Assembly (NCBI RefSeq): GCF_037126465.1
Contig: NC_088202.1
Coordinates: forward strand, 101,525,962-101,589,961
Reading direction: 5' to 3'
Origin: Ornithodoros turicata
Lineage: Eukaryota > Arthropoda > Arachnida > Ixodida > Argasidae
DNA: 64,000 nt
The notes beneath the pieces were generated by a model, which saw only the letters and a list, made by a program, of their open reading frames with translations, did no database searches and was not told the origin of the DNA. Position numbers and translations under genes: made by a program. The stretch's first letter is position 1. Every line of letters starts with the position of its first letter. Below, piece by piece: positions 48,401 to 55,360 of this stretch.

Positions 48401-51400
48401 AGTGAGGCATGGTTTGGAGCCACGTTAAATGTCACCTCATTGCTCTTTTAACTTTAAATCTGTATCCCTCATCTGTGCTCAGTGCTTTAGTTGTGAGTGT
48501 TTTGTTAGTGACAGTGTCACTGTAAGTGTTGTCAAAACACAGAGTGTTTTGCGACATGTCAGACTATTTCTGCAAAACCTCATTTTCATCTTCTCGAACT
48601 TCACTATAGTCCATGTGAGAGCAATGAGAATGACTACAGTTGCCTCTGTTGTTGTTTTGTTGCGTGTGGTGTGCAAAAATACCTGAAACCTACACCTTTA
48701 CGGATATATCATAAATCATTTGACGGAAATTAAAGGGGTTGAGAAACCACACGGATAGACCTTTGTCTCTGGCAGAGTCTGTTCGCCTTACTCCACGCAC
48801 TCGGTACTCAAAGTCCCACCTCCTATTATTTTTTATGCTACACGGTTTTAAAAATCTCCCATTTTTGAGGCCCCCGCCGACCGTGGCGCCAAACGGTGCC
48901 AGGCAGTTCCATGAAGTCGGCGGGAAGTGACGCCTTGACCGGTTGCTCTATGGCTCTACGTCATAGCCCTTCCGCTCACTTCGCCGCGTCGCGTCCCAGC
49001 GCGCGCCGCGGCCCTGTTTACAGGCGTCGTCATGAGAACGGGAACTCCGCACTTCCGTATCGCGCTCGGTACTACGTTATACAGAGATCGGGCGAGGAGG
49101 AGGCGAGCCAAGAGTAAAAGGATCTCCTCATATTCAAAGCGTCATAACTCCGTGGCGCGGAAGCGCAGCGTGAAAGGGTTTCGACAGAGATGTTTGGCAC
49201 CAATAGATCTACATTTCAAACATCATTTTGTGTAATATTTGGATTTGGATTCACAACCCCTTTAAGAGAGCTTCCGAGTGTGTCTGTGGCTCGTCTCAAC
49301 ACCCGTCTTCTGGTTAAACTTGTTGCTTGATGGCGGCAATAATATTTTTTGTCGGCGTGAATAAGGAACTTTTGAAGTTTTCAATATTTTGAATTCAGGA
49401 ATAGGCCAGTTGTTGAAGGTAACACGCACGGTACTTGTGAACATGTGCCAGTAACGCTTATCGCGTGTCTGTAATGCACAGCTATGACGGAGTCAACTAT
49501 CCAGATAAACAAGGAAACAACGACACAGGAAATATCACACTGCCCGCCAACGAAACCGCGGTGGCGACGCCAATCAAGGTGCACGTGGTTGCCTTCAATA
49601 GCAACGCAGTTGCAGACAACGAAATAAGTTACCGGGTACCCAACGAAGGTATGTCTTACTGTCATCACGTGATTGTGCTACTTTTACCACTGTGGACTTT
49701 CGGCCCCTTCCGTTTTGTCTTGTACCTTACGGCGCATACAGCCTTATGAGAAAATCGATCATCAAAAACAGAAGTAGAGAAATGATGCACAAGCATGCAG
49801 CCGTCCCCTTCCTACATAAAAACACGTCAGATGTATGAAAGACGCCTTGCACGATGACAGTTGTTGTAGTGCCGATTTAAATGGGCGTAGTCTCTGCCTT
49901 GCCTGTGGCAGGAGTTGTCAGTACCAAACGCCTGGAGACAGCCTCGCGCATCACGCACTGTGATATGGCGTCGGTTGGGAGGTCGATTTTCGTTTAAGTG
50001 CACATGGTTCCGAAACGCAATATGAGGTCGTTCGTAATTTTTTCATCACTGGTTAAGGAACTGGCTAGGAGTTCATTGCCACCTAGGTCGTCGGCCTAGT
50101 GATATTTCGCAAGACTGATGACTCTCTCGTTCACTAGCTACTGATACAGTAATTTATCCAATACTGGGTAATTTATGTGCACATAACATGCAACGACTGA
50201 ATAAATTCTACGCAGGCACTCACTTTGTATCAGTTTCCACTGAATCCGAAAGCCAGATGACGACCGAAATCACGGAGGTATGGTATTTCATAGTATTATC
50301 GTAACTCATTTTTGCTTTCACTTATCGGAAGGGGCCTCTGGCGATGAAGTCTTTAATCATTGATGAACGTACAGTCCCTAATGCGCGCAAAACTAATACA
50401 CAATCCGACGAGACGTCGCTTATGGGTTTCGTTCCTGCTATGGCCGTTTTTCGGCATAGAACGACTTGTGCTAATACGAAACATCAGACGTCAACTAGTA
50501 CCTTTCTTCAGTACACAGACTGATCCCACTGACAGATCCCAATGGACGTAGAATGCGTTATTGTCTGTAAGCTGATTGGGGAGGATTTCGTTTGTCGCGA
50601 AAAACGTGGACTTCGATTTTGGTCACGGAAAGACGCGGCCTTTGCATTTCGAAATGAGAAAATAACAAACGAAATTCACTAAATTTGTTCCTTCGAGGAG
50701 TCGAGAATACAGCAACACTGTTGGCCATGATTCTACGACCAGTTCCTCTAGGACTTCGGTAACCAATCGTAAACTCCCAAGCGAACAAAACTATATTTTC
50801 CGAATATGCGCGGCGTCCCCATCTGTTCATATCTGTACGTCGCTCATAGCCACAGTTGATTCGCGGCGCAACACGGAATAATAAAGAAATCCTTTGTTTT
50901 GGAAGAGGTAGCTTTGAAAGCTTGGTTTTAGAAAAGCCCAGTACGCTTCCGCTGCAGCATTTTCTGGCTGCAAGTGGGTCATTCATAGGACAAGCTCGGG
51001 GAATCGCTATGACAAGAATCGCGTCTTCCGTCTAAAGGAGGTTAACATCAAGATGCTAAACAACGTCGAAATGTACAGCCTGTACCTGCTCCGGTTAAGG
51101 AAGGCCACAGCGCGCCGTCTCGACAGCTGACCGTATACGAGCGACAGGGCGGGAGAGAAATCGAGCAAGCAAACGTTGTCAAACTCTTTTGGCTTCCGTT
51201 TAAGAACTCCCTCTCAAATCACGACAGGTCCCACGGAGCGGGGCTTCAGCAAATTGGAATTATGCTCCTCTCCCAATGAAATGTTTCAAGGAAGAAAATG
51301 CTGCGCAGTATTTTTCTATTACGCAGTGATGTGTATCACTCCAGGGCATTGACACACATCACGCCTGATAGTCCAGCCAGATTCAAGCGAGATTTTCTTG

Positions 51401-52349
51401 CAATAATTGTCTATGTACTTTTCTGTTGAATTTTTGCAGTTTGCTTTTGGATCGGTTATGCGGTTCCTCGTTGGTCGTTTGCTTGCTCGATTTCTCGATC
51501 GCGCTGTCGCTCGTACGGTCAGCTGAGGAGACTGCGCACTGGGGCCGTTCTTAACTGGAGCAAGTACAGGCTGCACATTTCGACGTTGTCTAGCACCTTC
51601 ATGCTAACCTTCTTGAGATGGAAGGCGCGATTCTTGTCCTTGCGATTCCCCGAGCTTGACCACCAATGACCCACAGGCAGTCAAGGAATGTCTTACTACC
51701 AAAGTGGTGTGGCGGAAGCGTGCTCGGCTTATCTAAAATTTAGCTTTCCAAGGTTCCTCTTCCAAAACAAAGCATTTCTTTTTTTTTATTCCGTGTTAGC
51801 GCCGCGAAGCAACTGTGACAATGGGCGACGTACAGATGTGGACAAGTGGAGAGAGGACAGGAGGACGGAGTGGGGGACAGGAGGGAACAAGCACTTCATT
51901 CATGAACAAGAGGCTGTGTCAGAGTATGTCCCATTTGGTAACGTTACGCTGGAAAGCATATCCCAAGAAAGTATTCTACATTAAAGGGGCACTGAAGTGC
52001 GGAAGTTTGCCCACGCAGTATGAAAGATGTTACCTTGACAGAAATGGCACCCCCGCAGAATGAAACATGGTGTTACCTAGACAGAAATACAAAAGGAACT
52101 ATGTTCATCTGTTGCGTCATTAGTGCTTTACGCAACAAGGAAACCGCATTCTATGCTTCCCCCCTTCTCATCCTGCTCACGGCATACATTCTGTATAGTC
52201 CGCAGTTACCTGTCTTTGTCAGTAGGAAGATAAATACAGCAAGAAATTCAATATTTCTACCTCTATGTGCATCCCTCTTCTTCCATCTAACTTTCTTTTC
52301 ACTGCAGAATGACACCATGTCGCACTATGAAAGCAACACAACAGGATGA
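33352..52349 (+). CDS. Five-exon gene: small single-pass membrane glycoprotein, unknown function
   Basis: Coding exons are 33352-33474, 41804-41952, 49482-49648, 50216-50277 and 52308-52349. All junctions are GT-AG, and phases agree at each join (0, 2, 1, 0). The total is 543 nt, giving 180 residues. Residues 1-41 are a charged cytosolic tail rich in Glu and Arg, ending in a Pro-rich KPPP patch. Residues 45-66 form one transmembrane helix of Val, Leu, Phe and Ala with no internal charge. An Arg on the N side and Asp residues on the C side suggest N-in, type II topology. The 114-residue outer part has two cysteines (86 and 91, C-x4-C), five N-glycosylation sequons (104, 108, 114, 168, 177) and a Ser/Thr/Glu-rich end. 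No known domain is recognised. I saw no other gene inside. Transposons fill the introns but touch no exon. Confidence 0.7.
34310..34556 (+). repeat. SINE type 2 copy in intron 1
   Basis: It shares GGCAGGCTTTCCGGGCGAG, CCAGGACGCACACCAACCCC and the CGGTTGCTTC end with 5531-5776. The head is degenerate: a GGTTCGAATGATTCC word stands where the B box should be. Confidence 0.55.
34848..35193. mobile_element. TTAA-flanked MITE, 346 bp
   Basis: Left end AAGGACGGTCG. The right end, complemented, is AGGGACGGTTG. TTAA lies outside both (34844-34847 and 35194-35197). The interior frames on both strands (for example 34828-35235) are shadows without similarity. The ends relate it to the 22652-30184 element. 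Confidence 0.6.
35200..36590. other. Intron 1, nothing recognised
   Basis: Overlapping frames at 36059-36429 are open on both strands but have no splice or domain support. Confidence 0.35.
36595..36705. repeat. GTAAC-rich repeat
   Basis: Dense GTTAC/GTAAC words (CGAGTTACGTTATTGAGC, TAACTACGTTACTAACGTAG, AACGAGTTACTTCCAGG). The same type occurs near 27560-27655, 38625-38745, 39408-39575 and 40143-40300. Confidence 0.5.
37392..38434. mobile_element. Non-autonomous hAT-like element with CCTCA repeats and 8-bp TSD
   Basis: Left end CATAGGTGGGC. The right end, complemented, is CATAGCTGGGC. The flanks carry an exact 8-bp duplication, CCTGACAC (37384-37391 and 38435-38442), the length made by hAT transposases. 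The 1043-bp interior is filled with CCTCA/TGAGG words in both orientations and includes a 36-bp tandem repeat. The frames at 37600-37935 (+) and 37996-38307 (-) are products of this repetition, not genes. Confidence 0.75.
38094..38237 (+). repeat. 36-bp tandem repeat, four copies
   Basis: Units start at 38094, 38130, 38166 and 38202 with CCTCATCCGTGAG and contain GGCCTCAC. CCTCA and TGAGG inside each unit make it partly palindromic. It lies inside the hAT-like element. Confidence 0.85.
38625..38745. repeat. GTAAC-rich repeat
   Basis: Contains GGTAACTTCTCAAAAAGTAAC and CGAAGTTACTGGAACAGG. Same word family as 36595-36705 and 27560-27655. Confidence 0.45.
39408..40305. repeat. Probable element bounded by GTAAC-rich ends
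   Basis: GTAAC/GTTAC-dense blocks at 39408-39575 and 40143-40300 enclose about 570 bp. The enclosed part contains a TTAA with AGGGAC-type words on both sides (TCGCGTCCCTTTAAGGGACC at about 39874-39893). That resembles juncture ends of the TTAA family, but no partners were found. The blocks could be subterminal repeats of one DNA transposon. Exact ends are not resolved. Confidence 0.4.
41081..41753. mobile_element. hAT-like MITE with ATTCC repeats
   Basis: Left end TAGGGTTGCGGAATGG. The right end, complemented, is CAGGGTTGCGGAGTCGCC. A CAGGG terminus is typical of hAT elements. ATTCCATTCC-type repeats fill 41580-41720. The 8-bp flanks agree only in part. It ends 50 bp before exon 2. The long minus frame 41378-41767 is a low-complexity artefact. 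Confidence 0.55.
41804..41952 (+). CDS. Exon 2: transmembrane helix
   Basis: Acceptor TTATTCTTTCAG|GTG at 41804, donor TG|GTAAGA at 41953. It encodes residues 42-90 plus two bases of Cys91: VQRVFPLLFSVAVVFVGVVV and the following membrane and juxtamembrane residues, then Asp-rich and Gly/Thr-rich sequence, ending ITCANNE. An in-frame ATG at 41762 upstream of the acceptor could serve as an alternative start without exon 1. Confidence 0.7.
42521..42756. mobile_element. TA-flanked MITE, copy a
   Basis: TA lies on both sides (42519-42520 and 42757-42758). The right end is GAAGTTCATTTTTAAGAGTG and the left end a diverged version. Long internal arms (GATAGGCGCCTCC and its complement) make a hairpin. 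No coding capacity. The TA duplication points to Tc1/mariner-type mobilisation. Confidence 0.75.
42774..43022. mobile_element. TA-flanked MITE, copy b
   Basis: TA on both sides (42772-42773 and 43023-43024). Same terminal words (CACCACATAGCACGCTCCTA inward) as copy a, different interior (GAGGCGGAGCC arms). It starts with a short duplication of GAACTT sequence. Confidence 0.75.
43478..43721. mobile_element. TA-family MITE, copy c
   Basis: CACTCTTAAAAATGAACTTC at the left; the right end is diverged (TTCATTTCTAAG). It lies in the right arm of the palindrome and is absent from the matching place in the left arm (about 42196-42202), so it inserted after the palindrome formed. Flanking TA is not visible. 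Confidence 0.7.
43882..44135. mobile_element. TA-flanked MITE, copy d
   Basis: TA on both sides (43880-43881 and 44136-44137). The ends CACTCTTAAAACGGAACTTC and CCATCTTTAAGAGTG complement each other. The hairpin interior carries a TTTTGTGGCA arm. Confidence 0.75.
44138..45187. other. Intron 2, simple repeat and unresolved sequence
   Basis: A (TA)n run lies at about 44208-44225. A GGGTGTGACGCGCAATCC word near 44352 weakly resembles the start of some LINE proteins but has no continuing frame. Nothing else was recognised. Confidence 0.35.
45190..45892. mobile_element. TAA-flanked MITE, 703 bp (PIF/Harbinger-like)
   Basis: Left end AGGCTCATTCACACATGCG. The right end, complemented, is AGCTGGATTCACACATGCG. 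TAA lies on both sides (45187-45189 and 45893-45895), matching the 3-bp TWA duplication of PIF/Harbinger elements. GC-rich subterminal GCGGCGCCGC words occur at both ends. A (CA)n run lies at 45630-45647. The frame at 45480-45884 is not protein-like. Confidence 0.65.
45896..46803. other. Intron 2, nothing recognised
   Basis: A degenerate B-box-like GGCTCGAATGCC near 46040 may be an old SINE head, but no body is visible. Confidence 0.3.
46804..46973. mobile_element. MITE of the GAGTTTTAGTA family, copy B
   Basis: Left end TAGAAAGTTTTAGTACATCC. The right end, complemented, is TAGAGAGTTTTAGTAGATCG. Internal arms match those of copy A (GGATAGC, GAGAGCTTCGCGCAG). At 170 bp it is the same size class. 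Confidence 0.75.
46974..48729. other. Intron 2, unresolved
   Basis: The frame 47109-47363 has a hydrophobic run but no splice support. A T run lies at about 48014-48036. No gene is called. Confidence 0.35.
48734..49261. mobile_element. TTAA-flanked MITE, 528 bp
   Basis: Left end AGGGGTTGAGAAACC. The right end, complemented, is AGGGGTTGTGAATCC. TTAA lies outside both (48730-48733 and 49262-49265). The interior is GC-rich with no transposase. It ends about 220 bp before exon 3. Confidence 0.65.
49482..49648 (+). CDS. Exon 3: sequon-rich outer segment
   Basis: Acceptor GTAATGCACAG|C at 49482, donor GAAG|GTATGT at 49649. Phase 2 in, phase 1 out. It completes Cys91 and encodes residues to 146, including YDGVNYPDKQGNNDTGNIT with two sequons, then PANET with a third, then a Val/Asn-rich stretch. 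Confidence 0.7.
50216..50277 (+). CDS. Exon 4: Ser/Thr/Glu-rich segment
   Basis: Acceptor AATTCTACGCAG|GC, donor GAG|GTATGG. Phase 1 in, phase 0 out. It encodes GTHFVSVSTESESQMTTEIT and a final Glu, with likely O-glycosylation sites. Confidence 0.6.
50806..50885 (+). repeat. SINE type 2, 3' fragment
   Basis: CATCTGTTCATATCTGTACG and CACAGTTGATTCGCGGCGC match the 3' body of the type 2 SINE. Confidence 0.55.
51795..51885 (-). repeat. SINE type 2, 3' fragment
   Basis: Plus strand shows TTAGCGCCGCGAAGCAACTG, then GTACAGATGTGGACAAGTGG, matching the complement of the type 2 SINE tail and the 9609-9692 piece. Confidence 0.6.
52308..52349 (+). CDS. Exon 5: terminal coding exon
   Basis: A strong acceptor (CTTTCTTTTCACTGCAG) opens 13 codons, NDTMSHYESNTTG, then TGA at 52347. 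The phase matches exon 4, and the exon adds two sequons. Confidence 0.65.
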   Translation, partial: NDTMSHYESNTTG

Positions 52350-52550
52350 CCTGGAGCCTCACTGTCACCTGCCCGTCTACGAAGGACTGACTTCCTTGAG
52401 TTAATGCTACGTCAATTCACGAAGACGATTATTACATTCATGCACCGCCTATGTATCGTTCCCAGTGACATTACGTTATTCATAAACATTTGTTTGTACA
52501 CAGAGCAGCGATTACAGATGTGGATTAAACCCCTGTGTGGTTCCCTCAAA
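52350..52550 (+). terminator. 3' UTR with ATTAAA poly(A) signal
   Basis: ATTAAA at 52524-52529, about 175 bp after the stop, followed by a GTGTGG word. A plausible cleavage and polyadenylation region for the five-exon gene. Confidence 0.4.
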
Positions 52551-53089
52551 TTAGTACAGTAATTTACAAACTGTGTAGTGTGTCACGATAACACTAACGC
52601 AGCAAAATGTCACGTTTGGTACATAGGAGCCTGTCACTCAGGAATGCGTTCTGCACCATAACCAGCATGCCAACTAAGCATAGCGGCACTTAGACGAAAC
52701 ATTAGCTTTGCGGTTCACTCTCGCCTTCTACACCTCGCGCCCAAATTATATGTGGTTCAAGCCTTGTTCCGATGTGTATGCACGTATTTGGGCACACAAC
52801 TCTACGACGAATTACATCGCAGTGTTCTGCCTAGTCGCTTACATGGCTTAAACCTCCCTAATGCGCTCACTCAAATGCGTGTGTCCTACAGACGACATTC
52901 GAGGCTTGGTGCTTGGTTTGCTAGGCACGCATCGTGTGTAAAGGATTCAGTTGAGTTTGCATGACCATTATGAGAATTTGTATGAGAGAAGTATGTTGTA
53001 TTTGTCCAAATTTTAACATCTGACATCATCCGCCCACATCTGGTGTTGTTGGGGGATGTTTGCTCATTTTCTTAACGACCCTGCGACGA
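52551..53089. other. Intergenic, nothing recognised
   Basis: The short frame at 52752-52964 lacks support. Confidence 0.3.
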
Positions 53090-53470
53090 GGGTTGACCCG
53101 ACTGGTTATGTCAATGGGGAAAGGGAATGGCAGCGTTGCAGGTGCAGGGGAGCTGGGGTCCTCCAGGCAACTCGATCCGTCGCGACGGCCATAAATCTGG
53201 GTTCTGGCGCCGGAGGCATGCACTGACCAAAGTTAGGTCATGCACAGGTTGACACCTCGCAACGTTGGTCGTAAATCGCGTGGAGAGAGTGTGCAATGGG
53301 CGGTTCTGGTCTGGACAAGTATTCAAACTGGGCCAACCACGAGTTGTAACCCTTTGAACCCAGGCCGCCCGATTGGAAGCCTTCAGCGGGGGTTGTGGCC
53401 CTATCTGTCACCCTTTCAAGCGACAGCAGCGTCGAAAAGAGAACTGCGAGCCGGAACTTGGAACATGTAA
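53090..53470 (+). pseudogene. LINE 5' fragment
   Basis: The frame at 53240-53470 ends KRELRAGTWNM and a stop. LRxGTWN is the characteristic start of apurinic-type endonuclease domains in LINE proteins. The sequence before it (about 53090-53400) would be the 5' UTR and N-terminus. Nothing of the endonuclease follows, so the copy is broken immediately after this motif. Confidence 0.45.
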
Positions 53471-54593
53471 CATCCAGTCCAGTGTGTAAATCTTGTAAAT
53501 ATCCCTATGTACCATAGTCAGTGCCTACCGAGCAGATTCCGAACGATCCCTTCATCGAACTCGGAGCGGCGAAGAAGGATTTGAACACTTGGTGCGCATC
53601 GTCATCGCCCATCCGTCCCCCGCCACTCGGGACGAGAAGAACGGACAACAACAACTTCGAGTTTTTACTCGGGGACGTGTTTGAAGCTATAGTATGCAAT
53701 GCGAGTGATGCTCTGCAAGTACATCCCTGACAGCACGAAAAGGAAGTACATGTTTTACGAGTACATAACTCTGCATTAGTCATCAACAAAATCTTTGATA
53801 TGCTCAAACCAGTTGTCTTAATAATCTTACAAAAAAATGTAATTGTGCTCATGTGCGTGATACCGGCAGCCCAAGTGAATCATCACCAGTCGTTACGAAA
53901 AATGTTGATAATCATAGCAAGGTGCTGATCACAGATACCGCGTAGATGTAACATTTCCGAAGCAAGACTGGTAGCACTGGACTGACATTTGCAAGGTTGC
54001 TCTACCCATAATATTTACGCAGTTGCTGTGGAGGATAGGCGAGTGTGAGGCGAGGCGAGTCTTGGCTGTTTAAATCGTAACACCAGCGTATAACGACACA
54101 TCATTGAACGATATACGAGGGTTGTTCAATAACTAATGGCGAATTCCATTGGGTGAAACTTTTTGCCCTGCGCTGGGTGGGGTTAGTGGATGCTTTCGGC
54201 GGGGTCGCACCAGCTTGCTTTGTCAATGCTTTGCTTTGGGATGCTAGCATTCAAGGTACGATGCGTGCCCTGTGCGTACCGCGTGACCCGAGGGCTTTCT
54301 CGAGTTTGTTTGTGCCACGTGGGGCTCAGGAAACTGCTCCGGTATCGTACAATCTAATTACACACAGACTGCTCGAATCCCCACCCCCACCAAACCCAGC
54401 GGGAAGCGCTGTGTTGACAGTGTGCAAGAGACGCATGACAACCTGCGCGACACGCGAGCAGCGGAAAGGAAAGGAAAAGCTCGAACATCACGGCTTCACT
54501 TATCGCGCGCATGCCTCCTCTTCTCGGTCGTGTTCCGCTGAGGTAATCGCTGGGTCAAAAACTATTGCTCCTTGGAGCAAATTTTTCGCCCCT
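53471..54593. other. Intergenic, nothing certain
   Basis: Frames at 53505-53852 (-), 53521-53730 (+) and 54153-54623 (+) show no domain and lack matching splice sites. Part of 54150-54590 may belong to LTR sequence of the following element. Confidence 0.3.
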
Positions 54594-54831
54594 GCACTCT
54601 TAAAAATGAACTTCACCACATAGCACGCTCCTAGCCAACCACCATCACGAATGACAACGTCCTCGCCCCTGATTTGTTGAAAACGGGAGGAGGAGCCTAT
54701 TTTGTGCCGTGCATAATGGCACAAAATAGGCTCCTCTTCCCGTTTTCAACAAATCTAGGGCGAGAACGTTGTCATTCGGGGTGATGGTTGGCTAGGAGCG
54801 TGCTATGTGGTGAAGTTCATTTTTAAGAGTG
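54594..54831. mobile_element. TA-family MITE, copy e
   Basis: Ends CACTCTTAAAAATGAACTTC and GAAGTTCATTTTTAAGAGTG are exact complements. GGAGGAGCCTATTTTGTGCC arms form the hairpin. The flanks are TG on both sides rather than TA. It lies just before the BEL 5' LTR remnant, or inside it. Confidence 0.75.
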
Positions 54832-54839
54832 TGCTCCAC

Positions 54840-55313
54840 CAATGGAACATTCAACGTATGGCACTCTCTGCCAATGGAATAGTTTTTGCCCCCTTCCGGG
54901 GCAAAGCTTTGACCTAGCTCTGCCAGTGGAGTGCGCTTTTGTAAAAGTGTGTTCGGCCAAAAACGGGTCTGCAGCTGGACGGCTGCGACACGGAGTGACA
55001 AGTGGCTGTCATGGCACACCCAGGAGAAGGGGGGCACGGAACTCCAGTTTCCCTGAAAGTAGAGGGGAAACTGTCTCCCTTTTTTCCTGTGTCTTAACTG
55101 TTTTTCTTGTTTTTTACTTGTTCGAACTTGGAGGTCTCTGGACCCCAGGAAAAGCCATTAATGTTTTAGTTGCAAAATAAACCTCGCTGAGCAAAGACGT
55201 CTTTGTGCTACGTGTCTTCTTATCGGTCCTTTGTACCGGGCCAACGGCAGCTTCTCGGTGTCGTCCATATAGTGTGTAACGAGTGGGATATCGCAAGATA
55301 TTATTCCACTACA
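54840..55313 (+). mobile_element. BEL/Pao 5' LTR (left border unknown)
   Basis: AATAAA lies at 55176-55181. The LTR ends CCACTACA at 55313 and is followed by TGGTGCCGAAAGCCGGGA (55319-55336), the usual form of BEL/Pao primer-binding sites. The left border cannot be fixed because no 3' LTR survives. Confidence 0.55.
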
Positions 55314-55360
55314 TTTTCTGGTGCCGAAAGCCGGGATTACACTCGTGAAGTTCCAACATC

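Larger units (their letters stand above)
50278..52307 (+). other. Intron 4
   Basis: Holds two SINE type 2 fragments (50806-50885 and 51795-51885) and an orphan TTAAAGGGGCACTGAAGTGC end at 51980. A second pyrimidine-rich acceptor at about 50511 leads straight into an in-frame stop and was not used. Confidence 0.4.

Noticed and set aside
53521..53730. Frame after a CATAGTCAG as a further exon of the membrane glycoprotein gene
   Set aside because: Its phase does not match exon 4, and exon 5 with a better acceptor already ends the frame.
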